From Flavobacteriaceae bacterium (lineage in GTDB: Bacteria; Bacteroidota; Bacteroidia; Flavobacteriales; Flavobacteriaceae): DNA of 64,000 nt. Where the stretch lies: assembly GCA_013214065.1 (NCBI GenBank), contig JABSPK010000002.1:124001-188000 (forward strand), given 5' to 3'. Position numbers and translations under genes: made by a program. Each line of letters begins with the position of its first letter. Positions within the stretch are counted from its first letter, which is position 1. Below the pieces are notes generated by a model. The model was given only the letters and a program-made list of their open reading frames with translations. It was not told where the DNA came from and ran no database searches. This document shows, piece after piece, positions 42,547 through 51,457 of this stretch.

Positions 42547-43332
42547 CTATAAAGACTTTAGGAGTCCGCCATCGATCGGAAGGTTGATGCCGTTGATATA
42601 AGCGGCCTTGTCCGAAGCCAGAAAAGCAACTAAAAACCCATACTCTTCAGGTTTCCCGATGCGGTTAGCGGGTACCTTTTTTTCCATTTCGGTGCGTACC
42701 TCATCTTCTTCGACCCCCATTTTTTCAGCTTTCTTGGCATTCAGTGATGCCAGACGTTCAGTGTCGAAATACCCGGTCAATATGTTGTTTACCGTAATCC
42801 CGTCACGTGCGATATCGATCGCAAGGCTCTTTGCCCAAGTAACAACGGCAGCTCGTATGGTATTCGAAAGGGCTAAATAATTCAAGGGTTCCTTGACCGA
42901 AATCGAAGCGACATTAATGATGCGTCCCCAGTTCGACCGTTGCATTTCCTTCAGGGCCAGTTGCGTGGTATAGACCACCGATTTGAACAACTGATCAAAT
43001 GCCTTTTGATAATCCTCGACCGATTTTTCAAGGGCACCTCCCGCTTCGGGGCCTTGGGTATTATTGACAAGGATATCGATGTGGTTATTGGAGAAAAACC
43101 GTGTTAGAACCCTTTTATATCCTTCGAAATCGTTGAAATCGACCACAAGGTATCCATGTTGTTGTCCTTCATGGGTCGGTAAATCGGCGATAATCTCTTG
43201 TAGCAGTTTTTCACTTCTGGCCATGAGGGTAACCTGGGCACCACTTTCGGCCAATTGTTTGGCAATGGCCTTTCCGATACCCCGGCTGCTCCCACCGATC
43301 AAGGCACGTCTTTTTTTTAAGGAAACGATCAT
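42547..43332 (-). CDS. SDR family oxidoreductase
   Basis: 261 residues from ATG 43332, fixed by a 4-nt ATGA overlap with the stop of the cupin gene. Cofactor motif GGSSRGIG (13-20), NNTQG near residue 91 in place of NNAG, catalytic Ser in NVASISVKEP and the Tyr motif, which reads NYLALSNTIRAA here: the usual YxxxK pair is replaced by Y..xSN, so Lys is missing at its canonical place. This is typical of the divergent SDR subgroup that includes 3-oxoacyl-ACP-reductase-like proteins with an N in that position. Function with the coupled cupin is unknown. Confidence 0.85.
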   Translation of the reverse strand: MIVSLKKRRALIGGSSRGIGKAIAKQLAESGAQVTLMARSEKLLQEIIADLPTHEGQQHGYLVVDFNDFEGYKRVLTRFFSNNHIDILVNNTQGPEAGGALEKSVEDYQKAFDQLFKSVVYTTQLALKEMQRSNWGRIINVASISVKEPLNYLALSNTIRAAVVTWAKSLAIDIARDGITVNNILTGYFDTERLASLNAKKAEKMGVEEDEVRTEMEKKVPANRIGKPEEYGFLVAFLASDKAAYINGINLPIDGGLLKSL

Positions 43333-43640
43333 TTGTACGCTTCCCTTACCGGACTGAAAACGTCCATTAGTTTGCATGGGGTCAATGCTTTTCCGCCATG
43401 TGGGGTATCGGAAGGGATGACCACGACATCGTCTGCACGATAAACCGAGGTTTTTCCGTCAAGGGTGAATTCGAATTCCCCTTCGACCACGTGCATGATC
43501 TGCTCGTGATGGTGTTGGTGTATGGGAACTTCAGCGTCTTTCTCGACAGTCCAAAAGACCCAACTTAGTTTTTCTCCATGGACCATTTTTCCGTGGTACC
43601 CTGGCATGATTTCTTTCGAAACCAAAGATGATAGGTTCAT
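43329..43640 (-). CDS. Cupin domain protein
   Basis: 103 residues from ATG 43640. A single cupin_2 barrel: motif 1 is seen in VPIHQHHHEQIMHVVEGEFEF (metal-binding histidines) and motif 2 in VVIPSDTPHGGKAL. No signal peptide. It is translationally coupled to the SDR gene and may act in the same step or bind a small-molecule effector. Divergent from the Mpl-like gene, with promoters in the 74-bp gap. Confidence 0.88.
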   Translation of the reverse strand: MNLSSLVSKEIMPGYHGKMVHGEKLSWVFWTVEKDAEVPIHQHHHEQIMHVVEGEFEFTLDGKTSVYRADDVVVIPSDTPHGGKALTPCKLMDVFSPVREAYK

Positions 43641-43689
43641 AGGTGTAAATTTCTGTATGAAGTTAAAAATATTCCTCAAGGCCAATGGC

Positions 43690-43697
43690 TATCTTTG
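43690..43697 (+). promoter_or_regulatory. Promoter -7 element (TATCTTTG) of the mpl-like gene
   Basis: Exact TAnnTTTG match 17 nt before ATG 43715. It lies downstream of the longer in-frame start at 43685, which is therefore not transcribed from this promoter. Confidence 0.5.
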
Positions 43698-43714
43698 ATG
43701 CGAAATCCATTTCA

Positions 43715-45067
43715 ATGAAAATCCATTTTATCGCAATCGGCGGTAGCGCCATGCACAACCTGGCTTTGGCCTTGGCCTATAAAGGGTATACGGTAACCGG
43801 AAGTGATGATATTATTTTTGAACCCTCCAAAGGAAGGTTAAAAGCCAAAGGCCTTTTGCCCGAAACCTTCGGTTGGTTTCCTGAAAAGATAACCGCCGAC
43901 CTTGATGCCGTTATTTTGGGAATGCACGCCAAACCCGACAACCCTGAATTGGAGCGGGCCCAGGAGCTGGGAGTGAAGATCTTCTCCTATCCGGAATTCC
44001 TCTATGAACAATCGAAAGACAAAACAAGGGTCGTTATCGGCGGTAGCCATGGAAAGACCACGATTACTTCGATGATCTTACATGTATTGGACTACCACGA
44101 TATATCAGTGGATTATATGGTTGGGGCCCAACTGGATGGGTTCGAACGTATGGTCCATTTGACCGAAACCAATGATTTCATTGTACTGGAAGGTGACGAG
44201 TATTTGAGTTCGCCCCTAGACCGACGACCAAAATTCCACTTATACCAGGCGAATATCGCGCTCTTGAGCGGTATCGCATGGGACCATATCAATGTCTTTC
44301 CGACTTTTGAGAACTATGTGGCCCAATTTCAATCCTTTATCGATGGCATCGTCCGTGGTGGTAGTATTACCTATTTTTCGGAAGATCCAACGGTAGTCCA
44401 GGTTGTCGAGGCTACGGAGAACACCATTCGAAAGTTCCCCTATGCCGTTCCGGAATATGAAGTGATAGGAGGTGAAACCTATCTGCAGACCGAAGATGGT
44501 CCGTTACCCTTGCAGGTATTCGGTCGACATAATTTGGGTAATGTGATGGGGGCAAAATGGATCTGCCAGCAAATGGGCGTTGATGAAACCGATTTTTATG
44601 AGGCCATTGCAAGCTTCAAGGGCGCCAGTAAACGAATGGAGAAAATCGCAGAGAAATCGAATCGGGTAGCGTTTAAGGATTTTGCGCATTCCCCAAGCAA
44701 AGTAGGGGCGACTACCGCGGCCTTGCGGGAGCAGTACCCTAAGCATCACTTACTGGCCTGTCTCGAATTGCATACCTACAGCAGTTTGAACCATGACTTC
44801 CTCGAACAATATCGTAATGCCCTCGATAAGGCCGACGAAGCGGTCGTATTTTATTCACCAGAGGCCGTCAAGATCAAACGATTGGACGAGGTGTCACCAG
44901 ATCGTATAAAGAGTGCTTTCAAGCGCGAAGATTTACTGGTGTTCACCGATCCGAAGGCCTTCGAAGCCTATTTGTTTGAAAAAGACTTCGCCAATACCGC
45001 CTTGCTTTTAATGAGTTCAGGAAATTACGGCGGACTTGATGTTGAGGCCTTACTCAGCAGATTTTAG
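43715..45067 (+). CDS. mpl: Mur ligase family protein, UDP-MurNAc:L-Ala-gamma-D-Glu-meso-DAP ligase (Mpl)-like
   Basis: 450 residues from ATG 43715, as set by the promoter at 43690. The N-terminal Mur domain contains IHFIAIGGSAMHNLALAL (3-20) and GSDD, then the ATP loop VVIGGSHGKTTITSM (107-121), LEGDEYLSSPLDRRPKFHLY, a central GRHNLGNVMGA and a C-terminal FAHSPSKV and LELHTYSSLN. Mpl recycles the murein tripeptide by attaching it to UDP-MurNAc. Length and motifs fit Mpl more than MurC. It is a single gene, followed by a small ORF. Confidence 0.9.
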   Translation: MKIHFIAIGGSAMHNLALALAYKGYTVTGSDDIIFEPSKGRLKAKGLLPETFGWFPEKITADLDAVILGMHAKPDNPELERAQELGVKIFSYPEFLYEQSKDKTRVVIGGSHGKTTITSMILHVLDYHDISVDYMVGAQLDGFERMVHLTETNDFIVLEGDEYLSSPLDRRPKFHLYQANIALLSGIAWDHINVFPTFENYVAQFQSFIDGIVRGGSITYFSEDPTVVQVVEATENTIRKFPYAVPEYEVIGGETYLQTEDGPLPLQVFGRHNLGNVMGAKWICQQMGVDETDFYEAIASFKGASKRMEKIAEKSNRVAFKDFAHSPSKVGATTAALREQYPKHHLLACLELHTYSSLNHDFLEQYRNALDKADEAVVFYSPEAVKIKRLDEVSPDRIKSAFKREDLLVFTDPKAFEAYLFEKDFANTALLLMSSGNYGGLDVEALLSRF

Positions 45068-45119
45068 GCAATTTTGTCAGTTCGGACACCTTAGGAACGG
45101 CTTTTGAAATCCATCAAAC

Positions 45120-45293
45120 ATGAAAAAGCATGGTACGATAAAACGTTCTGCAAAGCTCCTACGCTTACTTTCAATGTCGTTAATGGCCGTAATGATCGGT
45201 TTTTCAAATAGCATTTTGGAAGAAAACAGAAGCATCAACGATACTAGGGCCCGTATCGAGCAGCAGTTCGAACAGGCCGACGAAGAAGAATGA
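45120..45293 (+). CDS. Small single-pass membrane or secreted protein, 57 residues
   Basis: ATG 45120 to TGA 45291-45293. A basic N-terminus (MKKHGTIKRSAKLLR) precedes one hydrophobic segment (LLSMSLMAVMIGFSNSIL, about 15-32) and an acidic, helical C-terminus (EENRSINDTRARIEQQFEQADEEE). The overall shape is a small membrane-anchored peptide. It is 52 nt downstream of the mpl-like gene in the same direction and fills an otherwise empty 240-bp gap. No family recognised. Confidence 0.5.
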   Translation: MKKHGTIKRSAKLLRLLSMSLMAVMIGFSNSILEENRSINDTRARIEQQFEQADEEE

Positions 45294-45304
45294 AGGCGCG
45301 TCGG

Positions 45305-45748
45305 TCAAAGGCCGAATTGGCGCAAATGGTGGTCGAGATGTTTGTACTGCATTTGTCCCCATTGCTCTCGGGTAAAGGTGCCGAACAATGGATGGGGGTT
45401 CCATTCTTCCCGGTTTTTCACCCCATGGCATTCGTCGATCAACGCTTTTAATTTTGGAAGCTCGACCTTGAAATCCTTTTCCTCTTTTGCAACCAATCCC
45501 GGTGCCGTCGGAAGGTTTTTGCGCCAAGGCTTGTCATTGTACATTGATTTTTTGAACAACCACCGTACCAACGGGTTGCCCTTTACCTTATGGGGTTCGT
45601 TCTTAATGGCCAGTTTTAAAGGAAACTGACAATGCCAAACCATTTGTGCGGCAGTCATTTTACCCCATTGCCGCGGAGAATCCGGTTGGAGCTGTTCTAG
45701 ACGGGTCATGATCTCGCCATGGTGCTGGGTATCAAAAATTGACTTCAT
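45305..45748 (-). CDS. DUF1569 domain protein (DinB-like four-helix fold)
   Basis: 147 residues. Recognisable as DUF1569 from the regular pattern of His/Trp residues: MTAAQMVWHCQFPLKLAIK (His near residue 40), RWLFKKSM, EECH-like IDECHGVKN and a C-terminal FGTFTREQWGQMQYKHLDHHLRQFGL with HLDHH. Together these can form a metal site, as in DinB relatives. Function unknown. The promoter must lie in the 63-bp gap towards radC, which is divergent. Confidence 0.85.
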   Translation of the reverse strand: MKSIFDTQHHGEIMTRLEQLQPDSPRQWGKMTAAQMVWHCQFPLKLAIKNEPHKVKGNPLVRWLFKKSMYNDKPWRKNLPTAPGLVAKEEKDFKVELPKLKALIDECHGVKNREEWNPHPLFGTFTREQWGQMQYKHLDHHLRQFGL

Positions 45749-45811
45749 CCTTTCGTTTTTTTACAAATTAAGGAAAGCATGCCAAAGAAGTGGCAAAAAC
45801 CATAAAAACGA

Positions 45812-46510
45812 ATGGGGATACCGAAACACCACCTGGCCATAAAGGATTGGGCCATTGATGACAAGCCTAGGGAAAAGCTTTTGGAAAAAGGAAGCTCCGT
45901 CCTTTCCGATGCCGAGATCATTGCCATCCTTATCCGCTCCGGAAACCGCTATGAAAGTGCTGTAGAACTCTCCAAACGCATTCTTTCAAGTGTCGATCAT
46001 GATCTTGATAAATTAGGAAGGCTTTCGGTCGACCGCTTGTTGCACTTCAAAGGCATCGGTGAAGCCAAGGCCATTACCATAACCGCAGCCCTTGAATTAG
46101 GACGGAGAAAACGACTGGTTGGTGCGTTCCGTTCGCTGAGGATCCATAAAAGTTCCGATGTATTCGAGTTGATGTATCCTGTGATCGGTGATTTGCCCCA
46201 TGAAGAATTTTGGGTCCTATACCTCAACAATTCGAACAAGCTTTTGGCAAAAGATCTGATCAGTAAAGGGGGTATCACAGGAACACTGGTCGATGTGAGG
46301 TTGGTGTTAAAGCGAAGTCTTGAGCTAGGTGCCATAGGCCTCATATTGATCCACAACCATCCTTCCGGGGCATTACGGCCAAGTAATCAAGACAAACAAG
46401 TGACCAAAAAAATGAAAAATGCCGCGAATACCATCGACATCAAAATATTGGATCATGTGATCTTAGCCGAAAAAAACTATTTCAGCTTTGCCGACGAAGG
46501 CATTCTTTGA
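45812..46510 (+). CDS. radC: RadC family protein (JAB1/MPN domain)
   Basis: 232 residues, usual length. An N-terminal UPF0758 helix-hairpin-helix part (LLEKGSSVLSDAEIIAILIRSGNRYESAVELSKRIL, FKGIGEAKAITITAALELGRR) is followed by the MPN domain with EEFWVLYLNNSNKLL, the metal motif HNHPSG (181-186) and Asp194 in SNQDK. Named for DNA repair, but its biochemical role is not settled. Start at ATG 45812 places the IKDWAIDDKPREKLL motif at the N-terminus, as in homologues. Confidence 0.94.
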   Translation: MGIPKHHLAIKDWAIDDKPREKLLEKGSSVLSDAEIIAILIRSGNRYESAVELSKRILSSVDHDLDKLGRLSVDRLLHFKGIGEAKAITITAALELGRRKRLVGAFRSLRIHKSSDVFELMYPVIGDLPHEEFWVLYLNNSNKLLAKDLISKGGITGTLVDVRLVLKRSLELGAIGLILIHNHPSGALRPSNQDKQVTKKMKNAANTIDIKILDHVILAEKNYFSFADEGIL

Positions 46511-46557
46511 GTAATTCACTGTTCTTATAGGCGGTGACGGGTTGGCGGTGATATTCG

Positions 46558-46565
46558 TACATTTG
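46558..46565 (+). promoter_or_regulatory. Promoter -7 element (TACATTTG) of the deacetylase-like gene
   Basis: Exact TAnnTTTG match 13 nt before ATG 46579. The in-frame TTG at 46570 is at or before the predicted transcription start, so ATG 46579 is the likely start. Confidence 0.45.
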
Positions 46566-46578
46566 GGTTTTGAAGACT

Positions 46579-47874
46579 ATGCTACTTGTCTACACCCATA
46601 AGATAACCAACAGGTTCAGTTATACGGCCAGGCATCTTTTTACACGGATTTTAGGGGTGGAAGTCGATTTTACGACAAAAGTCGAGGATTTCATAAAGCA
46701 TAAGGGCCCCAAGATTACCTATACCAAAAAACCTTTACAGAATGAGTTTTTCATTCGGTCGAATGACCTGTTATTCGAACAAGGGATCAATGATGTTGCC
46801 CTAAAAATGGGAAATTGGGACGGTCTGCCCTGTTTTTTTGAGGCGGGGGAGCGCAGCAATGTGCCCTTCGACATCTTTGCGGCGAGTTTTTATTTATTGA
46901 GCCGATATGAAGAATACCTGCCCCATGTAAAAGATCATCTAGGACGATTTCCACCAGAGACCGGTCTTGCCCATCAAGAAGGTTTTTTGGAACGACCATT
47001 GGTCGATCTTTGGTCGAAGAAACTGCTTAGGTCGCTACAAGAACGTTTTCCTGATTTGATGTATCGACCAAAGACATATCGTTTTACATCCATAATCAAT
47101 GTAACCAGTTCGCACTCCTATGCACTCCGCGGTTTTTCAAGGGGCTTTGCGGGTTTTGTACATGATTTGGGCCGGTTTAAATTGCGAAGGTTGGCAAGAA
47201 GGGTGGCCGTTTGGTTCGATCCAAAAAAAGACCCCTTTGACAATTTTTCCAGTTTGATCGCTATACACAAGCGTTTCAAGATGAAAACGATGTTCTTCTT
47301 TCAATTTGCCGATTACTCTCGGCATGACAAGAATATTTCCATCCACAAGAATAAATTCCGCTTTTTGATCAAGTCCATTGCCGATTATAGTAGGGTGTCG
47401 TTGAGTGCGTCGATGGCCTCTTCCATGAACAATGCTATTTTAATTGAAGAGAAGGCACGCTTGTCCCAGTTGATCAATCGGCCGGTGAACAGTTCAAGGA
47501 TGCGGTACAACAAAGTCGTCTTGCCGGAAACTTATAGAAATCTAGTCGAGGCCGAGTTTACCGATGATTATTCCATGGGGTTCACCCATCGGATCGGCTA
47601 TCGTGCCGGCACCAGCTCACCCTTCTACTTTTACGATATCAATCTTGAAGTACAACAACCGATCAAGATACATCCGTTTGCTTTTTGCGACCATGCCCTG
47701 GTCAATTGTACCACCAAAGATGAGGTTTTTGCCTTGACCGATCCTTTATTCGATGAGGCCAAACAGGTCGGTAGTGATTTCGTCATGGTGTTCTCGAATC
47801 AATTGTTGGGCAGCAAGCATAAAATAAACTGGCTTGAATTGTATGAGGCTATGGTAAAACGGTACTATGTTTAA
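46579..47874 (+). CDS. Polysaccharide-deacetylase-family protein with altered catalytic residues
   Basis: 431 residues from ATG 46579. It is a flavobacterial DUF7033 plus polysaccharide-deacetylase protein: N-terminal domain (LLVYTHKITNRFSYTARHLFTRILG; FAASFYLLSRYEEYLPH; LERPLVDLWSKKL) and a NodB-like barrel. Segments PFDNFSSLIAIHKRFKMKTMFFFQFADYSRHDKNIS and TDDYSMGFTHRIGYRAGTSSPFYFYD match the family. At the usual metal motif (typically YDIDIAY), however, the sequence is IINVTSSHSYA (172-182), without Asp, and the usual HPSY motif is SASM (276-279). It may be a pseudoenzyme. It overlaps the next gene by 8 nt. Confidence 0.75.
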   Translation: MLLVYTHKITNRFSYTARHLFTRILGVEVDFTTKVEDFIKHKGPKITYTKKPLQNEFFIRSNDLLFEQGINDVALKMGNWDGLPCFFEAGERSNVPFDIFAASFYLLSRYEEYLPHVKDHLGRFPPETGLAHQEGFLERPLVDLWSKKLLRSLQERFPDLMYRPKTYRFTSIINVTSSHSYALRGFSRGFAGFVHDLGRFKLRRLARRVAVWFDPKKDPFDNFSSLIAIHKRFKMKTMFFFQFADYSRHDKNISIHKNKFRFLIKSIADYSRVSLSASMASSMNNAILIEEKARLSQLINRPVNSSRMRYNKVVLPETYRNLVEAEFTDDYSMGFTHRIGYRAGTSSPFYFYDINLEVQQPIKIHPFAFCDHALVNCTTKDEVFALTDPLFDEAKQVGSDFVMVFSNQLLGSKHKINWLELYEAMVKRYYV

Positions 47875-48556
47875 AGAAAGGGTCACCGATGTCTTTTTCG
47901 ATTTGGACCATACCCTTTGGGACTTCGAGCGAAATTCGGCCCTTACCTTTGGTAAAATATTCGCTGAAAGCGGCATAGCGGTCGATTTAGAAGCATTCTT
48001 ACAACATTATGTGCCCATAAACCATAGCTATTGGAAGTTGTTCCGTGAAAACAAGGTGACCAAGCAAACACTGCGTTTTGAGCGATTGCAGCGCTCTTTT
48101 CAGGCCTTAGGGGAGCAACTGCCCAATGCGGTCATCGATACCCTTTCGGATGCCTATATCGATACCCTTTCCTCGTTCAACCATGTTTTTCCAGGAGCCT
48201 ATGAAATTTTGACCTATTTGAAACCGCATTATAAGTTGCATATCATCACCAATGGATTCGATAGGGTTCAGGATAGGAAGCTTAGAAATGCCGATCTCGA
48301 TGGGTTTTTCTCCATTGTGGTCAACTCAGAAATGGCGGGGGTTAAAAAACCGGATCCGGGCATATTCGAAATGGCCTTGGCGAAAGCCGGGGCAAGACCG
48401 GAAAAATCATTGATGATCGGAGATAACTTGGAAGCCGATATCTTGGGTGCCATGAAGCTCGGAATGTATGGGCTCCACTTTAATTCAAACGATGAACCCG
48501 AGCATGGGTTTTGTCCGATAATTACCGATTTGGTCGAAATAAAATCATTTTTATGA
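47867..48556 (+). CDS. YjjG-family noncanonical pyrimidine nucleotidase (HAD)
   Basis: 229 residues. HAD motif I FFDLDHTLWDF with Asp12 (nucleophile) and Asp14; motif II Thr in LHIITNGFD; motif III Lys in VKKPDPGIF; motif IV IGDNLEADILGA. The insertion cap is C1-type. YjjG-type enzymes remove phosphate from noncanonical pyrimidine nucleotides to keep them out of DNA. It begins 8 nt inside the end of the preceding deacetylase-like gene, so the two are co-expressed although unrelated. Confidence 0.92.
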   Translation: MFKERVTDVFFDLDHTLWDFERNSALTFGKIFAESGIAVDLEAFLQHYVPINHSYWKLFRENKVTKQTLRFERLQRSFQALGEQLPNAVIDTLSDAYIDTLSSFNHVFPGAYEILTYLKPHYKLHIITNGFDRVQDRKLRNADLDGFFSIVVNSEMAGVKKPDPGIFEMALAKAGARPEKSLMIGDNLEADILGAMKLGMYGLHFNSNDEPEHGFCPIITDLVEIKSFL

Positions 48557-48610
48557 AGTTATAGTAGGGTAACAGGACCACTTAGCTGTTCTACCTACAA
48601 ACCCCAGAAG

Positions 48611-49156
48611 ATGAACCGGACGATTTTCGGTATTGTGATAGTTTTTTTGTTTTTGGCCATGGGCGCATGTGCCGATGAACAGAACTTCGATCAGGTTGAT
48701 GATCTGGAAGTCATTCCCACCGCGGCGACCAGTATTTTTTATTTCGAATCGGATGAGAATACCATTAATCAAGCGCCAATAGGTGCATTTTATACCCAAA
48801 CCTTCACTTTTGAGGCCTTCAACCAAGACTTCGTCGCCGACAACGTGTTGGACGGTACCATTACCTATCAGGTTGAGAATACCACGAGCAAGGAACTGGA
48901 TATTTTGATCGAGTTCTTGGATGCCGGTGGAAATGTGCTCGATACGGAGAATTTCATCATCCAACCGGAACCAACGGCCTTGATCGAGCGTCAAATCACC
49001 TATGGACCGGGAGGTAGGAGCCTTGATATCTTGATCAATACCACCGATATACGGGTGGTCGGAACCAACCTTGGTGATAACACCAGTCAATCATCGGTCC
49101 CACAACCTCTAATCATTTTAAGATCCAGCGCGGTATTTAGGGTAAGACTACTATGA
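48611..49156 (+). CDS. Hypothetical lipoprotein, 181 residues
   Basis: Lipobox AMGAC (Cys20) after a hydrophobic signal (IFGIVIVFLFLAMGAC), then an acidic spacer (ADEQNFDQVDDLEVIP). The rest looks like one beta-sandwich domain (TFTFEAFNQDFVADNVLDGTITYQVENTTSKELDILIEFLDAGGNVLDTENFIIQPEPTALIERQITYGPGGRSLDILINTTDIRV). No family was recognised. The stop overlaps the ATG of the outer-membrane DUF5723 gene by 4 nt, so this lipoprotein is probably its partner in the outer membrane. Confidence 0.8.
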   Translation: MNRTIFGIVIVFLFLAMGACADEQNFDQVDDLEVIPTAATSIFYFESDENTINQAPIGAFYTQTFTFEAFNQDFVADNVLDGTITYQVENTTSKELDILIEFLDAGGNVLDTENFIIQPEPTALIERQITYGPGGRSLDILINTTDIRVVGTNLGDNTSQSSVPQPLIILRSSAVFRVRLL

Positions 49157-50607
49157 GAAAACTACTGACAATGGTTTTGGTCACATTGGTTTTCGGTGTG
49201 GGCGGACTCACTGCGCAAAATCAACAGCTACTGTACGATTTTTATGAGATCCCCCAATCCGCAATGCTGAATCCCGGAGTGAAGACCATACAGCAATGGC
49301 ATGCAGGCCTGCCCTTACTTTCCGGATTGACTTTGCAAGCTGGAACCAGTGGCATCACGGTAAACGACCTGTTCGCAGATGATGGTATCGACTTCACGAC
49401 CAAATTACGCGATCGTGCGATCAACGGGTTGGGTCAAAACGATGAATTTGGTGCCAGTGGTACATTTGAGGTTTTCAGCGGAGGGTTTCGAACTGCGAAT
49501 CGACCGAATGACTACTATTCTTTCGGGGTTTATGGGGAAGGGTTCATTTCACAATTTTGGCCCAAGGATATCGCCATATTGGCCTTCGAGGGCAATGCAC
49601 CGAATATTAATAGAAGGTTCAGTCTGAACCATTTCTCAAACCAAGGGGAGGCGGTCAATGTGTTTCATTTCGGGCTGAACCGAAAGCTCAACCAAAAGTG
49701 GACCGTCGGGGCGAGGGCAAAGCTTTACTCTAGTGTATTCGAATTCCGATCTGCCAAGAACGATGGGTATTTCGTGACGACGGTCGGCGAGAATAATTTA
49801 TTGCGCAATACCTTGGTGGCCGATGTACGGATGCGTACCTCAGGAGTCGATGAACTGCTTGATATTCTCACTGACGATTCCGCGGCAACGCAAGAGGAAC
49901 TCTCCAAACTCCTTATTCGAAAATCGCTCTTGGGCGGAAACCTAGGGTTGGGTATGGATTTCGGATTTACCCATGAGCTAAGCCGGCAGACCGTCATAAC
50001 GGGAAGCGTCTTGGACCTTGGTTTCATCTATTACAATAAGAACGTAAAGAATTATGCGTTGAACGGCGCCGCTTCCAATGAAGGTATTGAGATCATCCTA
50101 CCTGAGGATTTGACCAATCTTACCAGTGATATTTGGCAAGAACTTGTCGATGAAATCGAAAGATTGGTGCCCTTTGAAACCGATGAAGATGCTTATTTGG
50201 CCATGAGACCGATAAAGTTATACGGTTCGATCCGACATAATTTCGGCCAAAAGGACCCCCGTAGTAATGATTGTGATTGTGACATCAGACCGAAGATAAA
50301 CCTCGATCGGTTCGACTATATCAACAGCGTTGGGGCCCAATTGTTCATGATGCAGCGGCCTAGGGGCCCCCAATTGGCTGTGACGGCATTTTTCCAAAAA
50401 CGTTTTGGTAATTTCCTAACCCTGAAAACAACATATACCGCCGATAAATACTCCTTGTCGAACATCGGTATGGGAATGAGCTGGCAGTTGGGAAAATTCA
50501 ATTTCTACGCCATGGCCGACAACCTTCTTGGGTACACCAATATTCCCGATAGCCATTACGCATCTTTCCATTTAGGATTTAATATCATATCTTGGAACGG
50601 TAATTGA
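49153..50607 (+). CDS. DUF5723 family outer-membrane protein
   Basis: 484 residues with signal peptide (KLLTMVLVTLVFGVGGLTAQ). Pattern of DUF5723: early QQLLYDFYEIPQSAMLNPGVKTIQQWHAGLPLLSG, later NHFSNQGEAVNVFHFGLNRKLNQKWTVGARAKLYSS, and a C-terminal string of aromatic-ended strands (FFQKRFGNFLTLKTTYTADKYSLSNIGMGMSWQLGKFNFYAMADNLLGY). This indicates a beta-barrel like PorV/FadL. Function unknown. It is translationally coupled to the lipoprotein gene before it and 13 nt from the next gene. Confidence 0.88.
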   Translation: MRKLLTMVLVTLVFGVGGLTAQNQQLLYDFYEIPQSAMLNPGVKTIQQWHAGLPLLSGLTLQAGTSGITVNDLFADDGIDFTTKLRDRAINGLGQNDEFGASGTFEVFSGGFRTANRPNDYYSFGVYGEGFISQFWPKDIAILAFEGNAPNINRRFSLNHFSNQGEAVNVFHFGLNRKLNQKWTVGARAKLYSSVFEFRSAKNDGYFVTTVGENNLLRNTLVADVRMRTSGVDELLDILTDDSAATQEELSKLLIRKSLLGGNLGLGMDFGFTHELSRQTVITGSVLDLGFIYYNKNVKNYALNGAASNEGIEIILPEDLTNLTSDIWQELVDEIERLVPFETDEDAYLAMRPIKLYGSIRHNFGQKDPRSNDCDCDIRPKINLDRFDYINSVGAQLFMMQRPRGPQLAVTAFFQKRFGNFLTLKTTYTADKYSLSNIGMGMSWQLGKFNFYAMADNLLGYTNIPDSHYASFHLGFNIISWNGN

Positions 50608-50620
50608 TTACTAGCTCAGC

Positions 50621-51457
50621 ATGAAGAAAATTGTATTTGTTTCGCTCCTTGTTTTCAGTTTAAGTTTCAATGGGTCGGCACAGCTGAACGGTTTCAAATA
50701 CGTCATCGTTCCTAAAAAATTCAGTGCCTTTAAGAACATGAACGAATTTCAGACCAGTACCTTGATAAAGTTCTTGTTCGATAAAGCCGATTTCAATGTG
50801 GTCTATGATGACAATTTACCTGATGACCTCAAAGACGACCCTTGTCTCGGTGCCCTTCTTGATTTAGAAGACGAATCGAATTTATTCGCTACAAAAACCA
50901 GACTTCTGGTTAGGGATTGTGAGGGGAAGTTCGTATTCGGAAGCATTCAGGGCAAATCGAAGCTTAAGGATTTCAAAAAATCGTATCAAGAAGCGATAAC
51001 CGAAGCCTTTGCATCGTTTAAGGGCATGGAGTATGCCTATGATCCCGAGTTGCGAAAGAAACGGAGCACCGAAGGACGGAATACCGAAGAAAAGTCCGAA
51101 ACCGAATCGGAGACGGTCACGGTAAGTTTCAAAGACGACGTCAAAAACATTGATGAAGTTGAGGAACGCGATGTGAACGTGATGCCCGAAAGTACCGAAA
51201 ATCAAACTCCAACATCGATTACCACCGGATCAAAGGGTGATAAAGATATCTTATATGCCCAACCAGTGGCAGAGGGCTACCAATTGGTCGATAGTAGCCC
51301 GGCGGTTGTTTATGCACTACGAGCTACCTCCTCACCGGATATCTTCATGGTCACGAAGGATGGTAAAAACGGAATCGTTTACAAGAGCGGTGAAAAATGG
51401 TTCCTTGAGATGGACGGAAAAAGTAAGAAAGCGACGGAGCTTAAGATCAAATTCTAA
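50621..51457 (+). CDS. Secreted hypothetical protein, 278 residues
   Basis: Signal peptide (KKIVFVSLLVFSLSFNGSAQ), then an N-terminal domain seen in other Bacteroidota proteins of unknown function (LNGFKYVIVPKKFSAFKNMNEFQTSTLIKFLFDKADFNVVYDDNLP), a highly charged low-complexity middle (KKRSTEGRNTEEKSETESETVTVSFKDD, about 145-175) and a C-terminal small beta domain (YALRATSSPDIFMVTKDGKNGIVYKSGEKWFLEMDGKSKKATELKIKF). Last gene of the trio beginning at 48611. Its stop interlocks with the rarA stop on the opposite strand. Confidence 0.82.
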   Translation: MKKIVFVSLLVFSLSFNGSAQLNGFKYVIVPKKFSAFKNMNEFQTSTLIKFLFDKADFNVVYDDNLPDDLKDDPCLGALLDLEDESNLFATKTRLLVRDCEGKFVFGSIQGKSKLKDFKKSYQEAITEAFASFKGMEYAYDPELRKKRSTEGRNTEEKSETESETVTVSFKDDVKNIDEVEERDVNVMPESTENQTPTSITTGSKGDKDILYAQPVAEGYQLVDSSPAVVYALRATSSPDIFMVTKDGKNGIVYKSGEKWFLEMDGKSKKATELKIKF

